Source: Phytoactinopolyspora alkaliphila (GTDB taxonomy: Bacteria > Actinomycetota > Actinomycetes > Jiangellales > Jiangellaceae). Taken from it: 64,000 bases of DNA. The notes under the pieces are model-generated. The model searched no databases and was not told the origin of the DNA. It saw only the letters and a program-made list of their open reading frames with translations. Position numbers and translations under genes: made by a program. This document shows positions 18,023-26,983 of the stretch, piece after piece. The DNA lies in the NCBI RefSeq assembly GCF_010550695.1, contig NZ_JAAGOB010000003.1:372001-436000 (forward strand), read 5' to 3'. Within the stretch, counting starts at the first letter, position 1. Each line of letters begins with the position of its first letter.

Positions 18023-19399
18023 CTAGTCCTCTTGCAGCGCGAGGAGATCGTCTTGAATGGCATCGGCGACGTCGGCTGCACTCTTCTGGCTGAAGAGAAG
18101 GTCTTGGTAGTGGCGCGTCACGATGTCCTGGATCTGTGGAGTGAACTCTTCCACACCCTCCGGCGCGAGTGATTCGGCTACCGGCACCGCTTGGAGCACC
18201 TCCTCGAACCAGGGGTTGTCGGCCAGGAACTCATCCGGCACCATTCCGGGCCTCGCCGGAATTTGCCAGGACATCTCCACCTGCTTCTGCTGCCATTCGT
18301 CTTCGAGCATCGTCAAGATGACCTGGGCGGCGGCCTCCTTGTTCTTTGCGCCCTTCGGAATTGCGATGAAGCCGTTGGCGGCGGTCGTGCGGGCCGATCC
18401 GAAAGGCATCGGGACGGTGTCGTAGTCGTCGAACGCGTCGGGGTTCTTCGACTGGATGATGGCCATGATGAAAGCGCCCACCACGATGCTCCCGACCTTC
18501 CCCTGACTGAACGCCTCCCGGTAGATAAGTTCGGTCTGCCCGGTGGGAATGAGGTTCTCGTCGTGAAGCCTCTTGATAAAGTCGAGTGCCTCCACGGTGG
18601 CGGGATCGTTGGCGGTTGGTTCGCCGTCGCGGAAGAAGTCCCCGCCGAAGCTCTTGACGATCGGCATGAGTTCCCCGAATGTCGGGAAGGCTGCGGCTGA
18701 AGCGGACATGGTCGCGAATCCGAAGGTCTGGGAGCTGCTGTCTCTGAGTGCTTCGCTCAGGGCCAGCACATCGTCTGGCGTGGTGGGAACGTCGAGCCCT
18801 TCGGACTCCAAGAGCCCGCGATTGACAAAGAGCACCCGGGGGTTGGACATCATGATGACGCCGTAGACCTTCCCGTCGTCCCCGACGGCCATCCGGTTCG
18901 CCGGGATGAAGCTGTCGATGTCGTAACCCGCTTCCTCGAGCCACGGGTCAAGGGGCTCGAGGAGGTCGGCGTCGGCCCAGGCCCGCATGGCCGGGTCGAA
19001 CGGGGTGACCAGGTCCGGCGCGTTGCCCGCGGACATCAGGGTGAACATCTTGTCCTGGTACTCGCCGCCGGGGATGACCTCGTCGGTCAAGGTCACTCCG
19101 GGGTGGCGCGACTCGAACTCGGCCTTGAGCTCGCGCCAGTAGGGCTCGTTGTCCGGTGTGCCCCACATCCAGTTCGGGAATTCCACAACGTCCGACATGC
19201 CACCCTCGATCGTGTCCTGTGATCCGGACTCTGCAGGTGACGATCCGACCGAGCACGCCGTCAGCGCCAGAGCGATACCAACGGGGATGGCCGTGCGAAG
19301 GACTTGTCGCCGAGGGTGCCGGTCCGGTGTGGAGATCTCTGCAGATTCCGGCCTGGCCCGTCGGGCTCCGAGGTAGACACTGCGATTGCGATCATTCAT
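18023..19399 (-). CDS. ABC transporter extracellular solute-binding lipoprotein (family 1)
   Basis: A 458-residue substrate-binding protein. The N-terminus has arginines at about 30-31 (PRRQVLR), a hydrophobic stretch and a lipobox ending LTAC at Cys49, so it may leave through the Tat or Sec route as a lipoprotein. The 30-residue leader before the signal is long, and a later start is possible. The mature part resembles carbohydrate-binding proteins of the MalE/UgpB type. It is the first gene of the operon with the two permeases and the HIBADH-like enzyme. The ligand is unknown and could be the compound degraded by the nearby enzymes. Confidence 0.88.
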   Translation of the reverse strand: MNDRNRSVYLGARRARPESAEISTPDRHPRRQVLRTAIPVGIALALTACSVGSSPAESGSQDTIEGGMSDVVEFPNWMWGTPDNEPYWRELKAEFESRHPGVTLTDEVIPGGEYQDKMFTLMSAGNAPDLVTPFDPAMRAWADADLLEPLDPWLEEAGYDIDSFIPANRMAVGDDGKVYGVIMMSNPRVLFVNRGLLESEGLDVPTTPDDVLALSEALRDSSSQTFGFATMSASAAAFPTFGELMPIVKSFGGDFFRDGEPTANDPATVEALDFIKRLHDENLIPTGQTELIYREAFSQGKVGSIVVGAFIMAIIQSKNPDAFDDYDTVPMPFGSARTTAANGFIAIPKGAKNKEAAAQVILTMLEDEWQQKQVEMSWQIPARPGMVPDEFLADNPWFEEVLQAVPVAESLAPEGVEEFTPQIQDIVTRHYQDLLFSQKSAADVADAIQDDLLALQED

Positions 19400-19825
19400 G
19401 TGCGGGTTGTCCTTCCGCTAGACGGGCTGTGCCACGGGGCGGCGCCGGTTACGTGTTCGTCGACTCAGGACACGGCCGCGGCGCCCGGGTAGGACTCTCA
19501 AGGGTGGAGTCGTCAGCCGGGTCCACGTCTGTCTTAGTGCCCAGCATGGAGCGAACCCAGTACATTCGTCAAGAGAATGTAGGAGGAATGTTTGTTATTT
19601 GTACTGATCTTGTAGTGCTAGCTTGTGTTCCGCGACTAGAGTGATGTGATGACATATGGTGATCACTTGGGGCAGGATATGCAGGGCATCGGCTCCCCGG
19701 CGCTACCGGGAGCCCTTCGGAGCGGAACCCGTTGGCCGTTGTCATTCGACCCGTGAGGCAAGACAATAAGGCGACAATTCTGATGTCCTGGCCCTGTCCG
19801 GTCGTGTTCGCGAGCTGAGGAGTGG
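19400..19825. other. Divergent promoter region, importer operon / deaminase
   Basis: No gene is seen in these 426 bases. The part at about 19575-19625 is markedly A/T-rich compared with its surroundings and likely contains the promoters. A spaced inverted repeat AGTGAT (19640-19645) and ATCACT (19662-19667) could be a regulator site. GAGGAGTGG just before 19826 serves the deaminase gene. Confidence 0.3.
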
Positions 19826-20305
19826 ATGATGAACGGAATACCGCATACGAGCTACCGGGACGGCCGGTACGACCTGGCAGATCTCATGGCGCAGGTGGTC
19901 CGGATGGCTGAGGAGAACGTCGCGCGCGGTCAGCGTCCGTACGCGGCGCTCGTCGTCGCGGACGGCGATATTGTCGGCGAGGGCGTGAACACTGTCCTCG
20001 CGGATGGGGACCCTACGGCACATGCCGAGACCCAGGCGGTGCGAGACGCGTGCGCGCGGCGTGGCAGCCGGACCCTCGGCGGAGCCCATCTGATCTCGAG
20101 CTGTCATCCGTGCGTCATGTGCCAGGCGGTCACCCAACTCGCCGGCATCGGCACCGTCTACTACGCAGGTCCTTGCATGAGCCGGAGCACGGTGGTCCGC
20201 CCCGACCTCACTATCGAGCTCGCGGCGGTGCCCAGCGCGGCGCGGCCCTTCGAGCTCTTCGAACAGACTGGACTGGTCCTCCTGGACGATCCCGCCCTCA
20301 CCTGA
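19826..20305 (+). CDS. Cytidine/deoxycytidylate-type nucleoside deaminase
   Basis: A 159-residue zinc hydrolase of the CDA fold. The zinc and catalytic motif is THAETQAV (HAE), and the second zinc motif is SCHPCVMC (PCxxC). The spacing and sequence are closest to the guanine-deaminase/TadA-like branch, but the base it acts on cannot be told. It would release ammonia from an amino group on a heterocycle or related compound. It converges on the MocR-type regulator gene with only 19 bases between them. Confidence 0.85.
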   Translation: MMNGIPHTSYRDGRYDLADLMAQVVRMAEENVARGQRPYAALVVADGDIVGEGVNTVLADGDPTAHAETQAVRDACARRGSRTLGGAHLISSCHPCVMCQAVTQLAGIGTVYYAGPCMSRSTVVRPDLTIELAAVPSAARPFELFEQTGLVLLDDPALT

Positions 20306-20324
20306 GGGCGCCCCCGATCCTGGC

Positions 20325-21854
20325 TCAAGGCGTCAAGACCGCGCTGACCGGGCTGCTCGCCGCGCGTTCAACGGCATCGGCAAGCGCCGAACTCGCTTCC
20401 CGGATGAGGTCGGGGACTGCAGCACCCGCGTTGACCCGCAGGTGGCTCTCGTTGCCCGGCTGAACATAGAATGGTTCCCCGGGCGCGACGAGAAACCCCC
20501 GCTGCGCTGCGTATTCGGCGACTTGATCCGCGGAGCAGCCCACGGGCAGAGTGAGCCAGACGTGCAACCCGTCGATGTCGGACGCTTCGGGCAGCGTGAC
20601 GCCGGAGCCCGCCAACCGAGATGTGAGCGCGTCCAGCATGACGGCACGACGTTCCGCGTATGCGGCGCGTGTGCGGTCCATCGCCTGGAAGACATCGTCG
20701 CCGGCCAGAAGGTGCCCGAGCGTGCGTTGGCCGATTCGCGACGTCCAGCCGTCGGCGAAGGACTTCTGGACATTCAGCGCCGAGCGGACACTGGGGTCGG
20801 CGACGCCGACCGCCACCCGCAGATCGGGGGCGATGGATTTGGCGAAGCTCCTGACATACACGACTCTGCCCCGGAGCCGGCGGTCTGAGTACAGGGATCC
20901 GCCGGGCCGTGCGGATGCCTCGGCGAAATGGTCGTCCTCGAAGATCTTCACGTCCGGGTGCTGAGCCAGGACATCGGCGAGTTGACGGCGGCGGGCGGAT
21001 GACCATGACGTGCCGGTGGGGCTCTGGACGCGAGGCGTGAACAGAACGGCCGAGGCGCCGCGGTTCAGCGCGTCGTCGAGGGCCGCCGGATTCATGCCGT
21101 GCTGATCGATGGGCACGCCCAGCAAGAGGCAACCAGCGTGTTCGAAGGTATCCATCGCCGTCTGATAGCCGGGCTCCTCGACGGCGATCACAGGTTCGTC
21201 GCCTGCCTGATCCATGAGCATGTGGGCGAAGAGCTGGAGGAATTGCTGGCTTGAGTTCATCACCAGCAACTGTTCCGAGGTAGCGGAGATCTCGTCGCGG
21301 TCAAGGATGGCCAGAATCGGCTCGGCGAGGACCGGGTCGAGATCCAGGTGCCGCGGATACTCAAGGTCGTGCGCAGTGGTTTTGCCTACAGCCGCGCGAT
21401 AGGCACGTTTGAGCTCTGTCAGTGGATAGAGGGCCCTGTCCGGGCTGCCGCGCATCAGGTCGACTGCAGTAGGAAAGGCGTGTTGGAGCCGCGACTCCGA
21501 CTGTGCCAGCAGGCGCCGGCGCCAGGCACGGCGGTTCACGGGTACCCGACTCTGCGCCGCAGCCCGCCCGAGCGGTCGGTGCCGTTCGGCCTGAGCGGGC
21601 GGGTTGACGAAGGTTCCGCGGCCAGTCTCGCCACGGACCATGCCCTTCTCGCCGAGCCGGTTGTACACGCTCATCACGGTCGTGGAGCTGACGTTGAGCC
21701 GGCGGCTGAGTTCGCGCACCGTGGGCAGCCGGACGCCTGGGGCTACGTCGCCGCTGTCGATCGCCGCGGCGATGGCATCGGCAATGCGCTCATACACCGG
21801 CCGGCCGTCGTCGGTGTCCCGGTTGTCAAGAAGCCGATCCCAGATTTCCATCAC
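20325..21854 (-). CDS. MocR/PdxR-type transcriptional regulator (GntR HTH plus aminotransferase fold)
   Basis: A 509-residue regulator. Residues about 18-85 are a GntR winged helix (VRELSRRLNVSSTTVMSVYNRL), and the rest is a class I aminotransferase fold. The PLP lysine is expected at about Lys339 in SFAKSIAP. MocR proteins sense PLP or its adducts with amines, so the pathway may involve an amino compound. It is divergent from the Tm-1-like gene and is the likely local regulator. A TATATT -10 ends six bases before the GTG at 21854 and no ribosome site is visible, suggesting a leaderless mRNA. Confidence 0.9.
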   Translation of the reverse strand: MMEIWDRLLDNRDTDDGRPVYERIADAIAAAIDSGDVAPGVRLPTVRELSRRLNVSSTTVMSVYNRLGEKGMVRGETGRGTFVNPPAQAERHRPLGRAAAQSRVPVNRRAWRRRLLAQSESRLQHAFPTAVDLMRGSPDRALYPLTELKRAYRAAVGKTTAHDLEYPRHLDLDPVLAEPILAILDRDEISATSEQLLVMNSSQQFLQLFAHMLMDQAGDEPVIAVEEPGYQTAMDTFEHAGCLLLGVPIDQHGMNPAALDDALNRGASAVLFTPRVQSPTGTSWSSARRRQLADVLAQHPDVKIFEDDHFAEASARPGGSLYSDRRLRGRVVYVRSFAKSIAPDLRVAVGVADPSVRSALNVQKSFADGWTSRIGQRTLGHLLAGDDVFQAMDRTRAAYAERRAVMLDALTSRLAGSGVTLPEASDIDGLHVWLTLPVGCSADQVAEYAAQRGFLVAPGEPFYVQPGNESHLRVNAGAAVPDLIREASSALADAVERAASSPVSAVLTP

Positions 21855-22367
21855 CGTAACAATATATACACAATCGGCAGACGCTCGGCCTGAGCAGCGC
21901 TCGCCGGCAAGTTCCCAACGCTACTCACCAAGCCGCTGCCAGGCATGGAGCTGCCTTCTCAAGCCGTGGTCCTGACATGGCGGCAGTCCTACGGTACAGA
22001 GCATGAACAACACAACTCAGCCTTCCAAGGCAACACAATCCGGTCTGGCCCTACAAATGCGGTGAACGGCAGACCAGCCGCCTCGTCGGCGCGGGCGCCA
22101 TCCTTGTCGCGCCGCCCACACCCGCACGCCGTGGCAGTCCCAGGATTCTCGGCTGGAGATCCCGGCAGGCTTGGAGATGACGCTGTTCGAGGAGCTCATT
22201 CCGGGTCGACAAGCGAGCTGAACTGGTTGGTTTCGCCGCCGGCTGAGCTCGGCGGCCGGCGGTGGGGGACACGCCTGACTTACCGCAAGACCTTGCCGAA
22301 GTTGGGCAAGGGGCGCACAATCAGACGACAATCACAGCACATTTGGCGCGAATGTAGGGATGTGGTC
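21855..22367. other. Intergenic region between mocR-type gene and Tm-1-like gene
   Basis: A 513-base divergent region. The regulator-proximal end holds the A/T-rich TATATT element (21861-21866, minus strand). The open frame running into the Tm-1-like gene from 21945 has no family resemblance before residue 142, and no clear gene is seen. AGGGA at 22356-22360 is the ribosome site for the ATG at 22368. Confidence 0.3.
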
Positions 22368-23564
22368 ATGACTACCGTGTTGCTCGCGGGTTCGCTTGAT
22401 ACCAAGGGTGCCGAATACGAGTTTCTCGCCGCTGAACTTCACGCACACGGCGTGAAGACGCTGACCGTGGACGTCGGCGTCCGAGGGGAGCCGGTGATCA
22501 GGCCCGACATCTCTCGCGCCGACGTCGCCAAAGCCGCTGGGGTCCAGCTTGCCGACCTGGTCAGCGGCCGGGACCGTGCGGATGCACTGCAGGTCATGGC
22601 TGATGGCTTGCGCGTCGTCGTGGGTGAACGCCTTGCGGGGATCGACGGCGCCGTGGGCATGGGCGGGTCTGGCGCGGTGACCTTGCTGGCCCCGGCGTGG
22701 TGTGCGATGCCGTTCGGTTTTCCGCGTCTCCTGCTCACGACGATGGCGTCGACGGCGTCGGAGGCCGTTGACGGTAGCGATGTGCTCGTCATGCCGTCGC
22801 CGGTGGATATCAGCGGGCTCAATTCGTTCACCACCGGACTGCTCCGTCGTGCCGCGGCCGTCATGCTGGCGAGCGTCGGTGCCCCAGTGCCGGAGAAGAG
22901 TGCGGTGCCGCTAGTGGCGGCGTCGATGTTCGGCGTAACGACGGTGGGGGTCGTGGCCGCGACACGAGCAGTCGAGGCGGCAGGGTTCGACGTCATCACC
23001 TTCCATGCCAATGGCAGCGGCGGGCGGACCATGGAGTCGCTGATCACGCAGGGGGTGTTCGCCGGCGTGCTCGACCTCACCACCACGGAGTTGGCGGACG
23101 AGCTTCTCGGTGGGAAGGCGAGTGCGGGTGTGAATCGGCTCGAAGCCGCGGGCGCGAGAGGTATTCCTCAGGTGGTCTCGGTGGGGGCACTCGACATCGC
23201 GAACTTCGGTCCGCCTGACACCATCCCGGTCCCGGTCCGCTCCCGGCGGGCCTACCGGCACGGTCCGGTCGACACACTCGTGCGGACCTCGGTTGATGAT
23301 GCCCGCACGCTGGGAAGCACCCTCGCGCAGAAGGTGTGCCGGTCGACCGGCCCGGTGACGATGGTGTTGCCCGTCGGGGGCACGTCGTCGCTGGCCGAGG
23401 AGGGGTGCGAATTCTGGGATCCGGTTGCGGAGGAAGCACTGGTCGAGGCGCTGCTGGCCGGGCTGAGTGAGGACGTGAAGGTGAGTCGGGTAGACGCCGC
23501 GCTGAACACCGAGACGTTCGGCCGCAATGCGGCGAGCGAGCTGCTCAAACTCATGGCGCGGTAA
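22368..23564 (+). CDS. Tm-1-like ATP-binding domain protein (UPF0261)
   Basis: A 398-residue protein of the UPF0261/Tm-1 N-terminal domain family. The start region TVLLAGSLDTKGAEYEFL is characteristic, as are DVGVRGEP, GMGGSGAVTLLAPA, and the later FHANGSGGRTMESLI. In tomato the homologous domain of Tm-1 binds ATP and inhibits tobamovirus replication; bacterial roles are unknown. I set the start at ATG 22368 behind AGGGA because homology begins exactly there. The next gene encodes the other half of the Tm-1 architecture. It probably works as an enzyme in the island pathway; the reaction is unknown. Confidence 0.88.
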   Translation: MTTVLLAGSLDTKGAEYEFLAAELHAHGVKTLTVDVGVRGEPVIRPDISRADVAKAAGVQLADLVSGRDRADALQVMADGLRVVVGERLAGIDGAVGMGGSGAVTLLAPAWCAMPFGFPRLLLTTMASTASEAVDGSDVLVMPSPVDISGLNSFTTGLLRRAAAVMLASVGAPVPEKSAVPLVAASMFGVTTVGVVAATRAVEAAGFDVITFHANGSGGRTMESLITQGVFAGVLDLTTTELADELLGGKASAGVNRLEAAGARGIPQVVSVGALDIANFGPPDTIPVPVRSRRAYRHGPVDTLVRTSVDDARTLGSTLAQKVCRSTGPVTMVLPVGGTSSLAEEGCEFWDPVAEEALVEALLAGLSEDVKVSRVDAALNTETFGRNAASELLKLMAR

Positions 23565-23782
23565 TGTAATCAGCACATTAAGTAGTCAATCTATAGACAA
23601 AGCAACGACAATCTTCTAGTCTGGTGGCAGCCGACAGTCGCGGAATCTGATCTTGCGGTGCTGCGGGCTCATCCACGCTCCGTGCTGGAGCGCGGGCCGA
23701 TCTACCGGTTCCGGACGACGCACCACAGAGCACTCACGCCAGCTGAACGGTTCAGCTCACCACAAGCAAAAGGAAGACACGA
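23565..23782 (+). promoter_or_regulatory. Gap before the TIM-barrel operon
   Basis: These 218 bases are A/T-rich near 23566-23620 and contain the 8-base palindrome TCTATAGA (23590-23597). A promoter for the downstream operon may lie here, so the Tm-1-like gene could be a separate transcription unit. No gene is seen. Confidence 0.3.
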
Positions 23783-24652
23783 ATGACACGACAAGAGCAC
23801 CTCAGCCGCTACCGCGGCAAGGTCGAAGAGGGGCGCCCGCTGATCGGCGCGGGCGCCGGAACCGGAATCTCCGCCAAGTGCGCGGCCGCGGCCGGAGTCG
23901 ATTTCATTGTCATCTACAACGCGGGCCGTTTTCGGATGGCCGGACGTGGGTCCATGGCCGGCATGATGCCGTTCGGCAACGCCAACGACATCGTCGTCGA
24001 GATGGCGATGGAGGTTTTGCCCGTGGCGACGCCGACGCCGGTGCTCGCGGGCGTGTGCGCCACAGACCCGACAAAGAACATCTCGATGCTCCTCGAGACG
24101 CTGAAGTCGATGGGGTTCGCCGGCGTCCAGAACTTTCCGAGCGTGTGCCTCCTCGATGGCAGCGTCCGCGAGGACTTGGAAGCCACCGGGTATGGATTCG
24201 ACAAAGAAGTGGCCATGGTGGCCCGTGCACGTGAGCTCGACCTGCTGACCGCCACCTACGTCCGCACCGACGACGAGGCCCGGGCGATGGCCGGCGCCGG
24301 CGCCGACGTGATCGTGGCGCACGTCGGATTGACCGCGGCCGGGATGATCGGCGGGCGTAACGCCGTCGGTCTCGACGAAGCCGCGGAGAAGACCCAGCGG
24401 GTCCACGATGTCGTGAGATCCGTCAACGACGAGGCGTTCGTGGTGTGCCACGGCGGCCCCATCGTGTCGCCGGGCGACGCCGAATACGTGCTCAAGAGGT
24501 GCGACGGAGTGACGGGTTTCCTCGGCGCGTCCAGCATGGAACGTATCCCGGTTGAGATCGCGATCACGGAGACCATTCGGGCGTTCACGGAGATCAAGCT
24601 CGCTCCGGTGATCGATCCGCTGAACGAAACCCGCCAGGAGGCCACCCTGTGA
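23783..24652 (+). CDS. TIM-barrel 'phosphoenolpyruvate hydrolase family' protein (Tm-1 C-terminal domain homologue)
   Basis: A 289-residue TIM-barrel protein. Early landmarks are PLIGAGAGTGISAKCAAAAGVDFIV split over residues 19-43 and NAGRFRMAGRGSMAG; later ones are GFAGVQNFPSVCLLDG and CHGGPIVSPGDAEYVL. The name comes from sequence families; the PEP hydrolase activity has not been shown for members like this. In plants and fungi this domain is fused behind the UPF0261 domain in Tm-1; here the two are neighbouring genes. It starts an operon of overlapping genes and overlaps the cupin gene by four bases (GTGA). Confidence 0.88.
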   Translation: MTRQEHLSRYRGKVEEGRPLIGAGAGTGISAKCAAAAGVDFIVIYNAGRFRMAGRGSMAGMMPFGNANDIVVEMAMEVLPVATPTPVLAGVCATDPTKNISMLLETLKSMGFAGVQNFPSVCLLDGSVREDLEATGYGFDKEVAMVARARELDLLTATYVRTDDEARAMAGAGADVIVAHVGLTAAGMIGGRNAVGLDEAAEKTQRVHDVVRSVNDEAFVVCHGGPIVSPGDAEYVLKRCDGVTGFLGASSMERIPVEIAITETIRAFTEIKLAPVIDPLNETRQEATL

Positions 24653-25020
24653 TCGTCTTCCAGTTGCACGAATTGCTCGCCGATCCCACCGAGGTGCCTG
24701 AGCCGTTGCGTTTCCACGGTCTCGCGTATAGCGCGAATGTCGCAAGCACCGCCACCACCAAGGCGACTGCGGCATTGATCCGGCTTCCCGCGGGCAGCCG
24801 GGGGCACTGGCATCGGCACGCCGACGGCCAGGTCGTCCACGTGGTGCAGGGCGCGGGACTAGTCGGCCGTCGTGGCGAGGACCCGCTCCAGGTCACCACG
24901 GGAGACATCGTATGGATAGAGCCGGACGAAGAGCATTGGCACGGCAGCGCAGCGGGTTCGGACCTGGCCCAGCTGGCGTATTCCTTCGGGGCCATCACCT
25001 GGCTGGAGCCGAGCCTGTGA
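24649..25020 (+). CDS. Cupin domain protein
   Basis: A 123-residue single-domain cupin. The first metal motif is around GHWHRHADGQVVHVVQGAG, and the second around PDEEHWHGSA. Such small cupins are isomerases, dioxygenases or accessory binders; no specific reaction can be assigned. Translation is coupled on both sides, to the TIM-barrel gene and to the MmgE/PrpD gene, so it probably acts on an intermediate of the same pathway. Confidence 0.85.
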   Translation: MIVFQLHELLADPTEVPEPLRFHGLAYSANVASTATTKATAALIRLPAGSRGHWHRHADGQVVHVVQGAGLVGRRGEDPLQVTTGDIVWIEPDEEHWHGSAAGSDLAQLAYSFGAITWLEPSL

Positions 25021-26390
25021 ACCGGACGCCGAGCATCACCGGCGCGCTCGCCGATGCGGTGATCGGCCTGGCCTCTCGCCCTCGTACGGACGAGGGGACC
25101 CGGGCGGCCGAGCGGACCCTCGCCAACATCGTGGCGGTGGCCATAGGCGCGTCCCGAACCCCTGGGGTGCAACGGCTGGCTCGCCACCTCGACACCGGTA
25201 CGGGTGTTCCGCTGGGGCCGAGCCCGCTGATCAGCGAGCGCGGGAGCCCGCGCGCCGCCGCGTTGCTGGCCGGTTTCGCCGGGCACTACGACGACTACGA
25301 CGACACGCACCTCGCCACCGTGATCCACCCGGCGGCTGCGTGCTTCGGGGCGGCATGGGCAGTGGGGCGCGGGCCGCGAGTCGACGGCGCGCTGCTGATG
25401 GACGCGTTCGCCATCGGGTGTGAGATACAGCTCCGGCTGGGTCTCGCCGTCAGCCCCGAGCACTACGACCGCGGCTGGCACATCACCGGCACGTGCGGCG
25501 TCATCGGCGCCACCGTGACCGCTGCTCTCCTGCGCGGGCTATCCCGCGACGAACTGGCGACGGCGCTCGCCATCGCGAGCGTGCGGACGCTGGGCCATCG
25601 TGAGGCATTCGGCACCGAGCTGAAGCCTTTCCACGCTGGCCAGGCCGCCGCCAACGCGGTGAGCTCAGTGGACGACGCGTCCGGCGGATCGTTGCGGTGG
25701 AACCACGAAGACGATCCGATGGCGCTGCTTCTCACCGCCTTCGCACCACGGTCCGCGGATCCTGCAACACTGCTCACGGACAAGATCCGCTGGGAACTGG
25801 ACACCAATGCGATCAAGCCGTACCCGTGCGGCATCGTCGCCCATCCGGGCATCGACGCCGGCCTCGCCGTCCACCAGCGGCTCCGCGCCTCTGGCCGCAC
25901 GGTGGCGGAGATCGTCTCGGTGCGGTATCGCTGCCATCCGCTGGTCCCGGAGCTGATGGGCCGGACCGCACCGGATAACGAGCTCGAGGCGCGGTTCTCC
26001 GCCGTACACGGCGTGGCCGCCGGCCTGCTCCGCGGCACGGTCGGGCTGGCCGAGTTCGACGCCGGGGCCGCACGTTCGCCGGAGTACGGAGACATGCGCT
26101 CGCGCATCACCATGGTGCCCGATGCCCGCCTGGAGCGGGATCAGGCTGAACTTGCGGTCGACATGGCTGGCGGTGACGTCATGGTCGAGTGGGTTGAGCA
26201 CGCGCGTGGCAGTATCGACCGCCCGCTGACCGACGATGAGCTGAGGGCGAAGGCTGACGCCTTGCTCGAACTCGGCCGGGGACCTTCGGCGGAGGAACTG
26301 TGGCGGTTCGTGACGTCGCTGCCGAGCGTCACCAGCGACCCGTGGCGGTCGTTGAGCGCGCCGGATCGGATCGCGGAGGCCGCGCGATGA
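25017..26390 (+). CDS. MmgE/PrpD family protein, full length
   Basis: A 457-residue protein of the family that includes 2-methylcitrate dehydratase, cis-aconitate decarboxylase and iminodisuccinate epimerase. Family landmarks are AALLAGFAGHYDDYDDTH near residue 80, GWHITGTCGVIGA near 155, LKPFHAGQAAANAV near 205, and the C-terminal domain start NAIKPYPCGIVAHPGIDA near 265. The start GTG at 25017 overlaps the cupin stop (GTGA). It likely dehydrates, decarboxylates or epimerises an organic acid. A half-length paralogue follows immediately. Confidence 0.9.
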   Translation: MNRTPSITGALADAVIGLASRPRTDEGTRAAERTLANIVAVAIGASRTPGVQRLARHLDTGTGVPLGPSPLISERGSPRAAALLAGFAGHYDDYDDTHLATVIHPAAACFGAAWAVGRGPRVDGALLMDAFAIGCEIQLRLGLAVSPEHYDRGWHITGTCGVIGATVTAALLRGLSRDELATALAIASVRTLGHREAFGTELKPFHAGQAAANAVSSVDDASGGSLRWNHEDDPMALLLTAFAPRSADPATLLTDKIRWELDTNAIKPYPCGIVAHPGIDAGLAVHQRLRASGRTVAEIVSVRYRCHPLVPELMGRTAPDNELEARFSAVHGVAAGLLRGTVGLAEFDAGAARSPEYGDMRSRITMVPDARLERDQAELAVDMAGGDVMVEWVEHARGSIDRPLTDDELRAKADALLELGRGPSAEELWRFVTSLPSVTSDPWRSLSAPDRIAEAAR

Positions 26391-26983
26391 GCGCCGTGAC
26401 CGTCCGGCTCGGCGAGTTCGCCGTCACCGCGGCTCCGCCGGACTACCTCAGCCAGGCCATGCCGAGGCTCGCGGCCCCTGGGACGGAGCCGTGGGTGAGG
26501 ATGCTGAGCGAGCTTTCGCAGGCGGTCGCTCCGGCGGAATCGGATAGTGACGGCGCCACCTCCGTTGTGCTCGTGGGGGCGGAGGTAGCGGTACGGATCC
26601 ATGCGGCCCTGGCCCCGCACATCGAGGCCGGGTGGGACCCCGGCTGCGCGGCCATCGTGATCGGAGCGGCCGCTGCGGCGGCCCGTCGCCTGGGTCTGGA
26701 CTCAGCGGAGACGGCACGAGCGTTGAGCATCGCCGCGACGCAGGCATCAGGTCTCGCCGCTCTTACCGCAACACCATTCAGCACCGTTCAGCGGCGGCAC
26801 GCCCTGCTCCGGGGGGTGGAGGCCGCGCAGCTTGCCTCTACCGGCTTCACCGCGCCCCTGACCGGGCTCGAGGGCCGGAGAGGACTCTTCGCGGTGCTCG
26901 CGCCGTCGGCGGATCCTGACCAGGTACTCAACGGGCTCGCAGAGCATTGGAGACTGATGGAGGTGCTCAGTGCTTACCCCTGA
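26387..26983 (+). CDS. Half-length MmgE/PrpD-like protein
   Basis: A 198-residue protein resembling only the helical N-terminal domain of MmgE/PrpD. Recognisable parts are AARRLGLDSAETARALSIAA and ASTGFTAPLTGLEGRRGLFA, which match the helical-domain pattern before the KPYPC element. The protein ends ...LMEVLSAYP, just where the second domain would begin, and lacks it altogether. The start ATG overlaps the full-length gene by four bases, and the end overlaps the next gene, so it is maintained in the operon rather than being debris. It may form a heteromer with its neighbour. Confidence 0.7.
   Translation: MSAVTVRLGEFAVTAAPPDYLSQAMPRLAAPGTEPWVRMLSELSQAVAPAESDSDGATSVVLVGAEVAVRIHAALAPHIEAGWDPGCAAIVIGAAAAAARRLGLDSAETARALSIAATQASGLAALTATPFSTVQRRHALLRGVEAAQLASTGFTAPLTGLEGRRGLFAVLAPSADPDQVLNGLAEHWRLMEVLSAYP

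Noticed and set aside
21945-22367. N-terminal extension of the Tm-1-like protein
   Set aside because: The open frame extends 141 codons upstream, but family similarity begins at 22368, where an AGGGA ribosome site is well placed.
26387-26983. Frameshift joining the half MmgE/PrpD to a lost second domain
   Set aside because: The sequence after its stop encodes the isochorismatase-like protein, with no trace of the MmgE/PrpD C-terminal domain in any frame.
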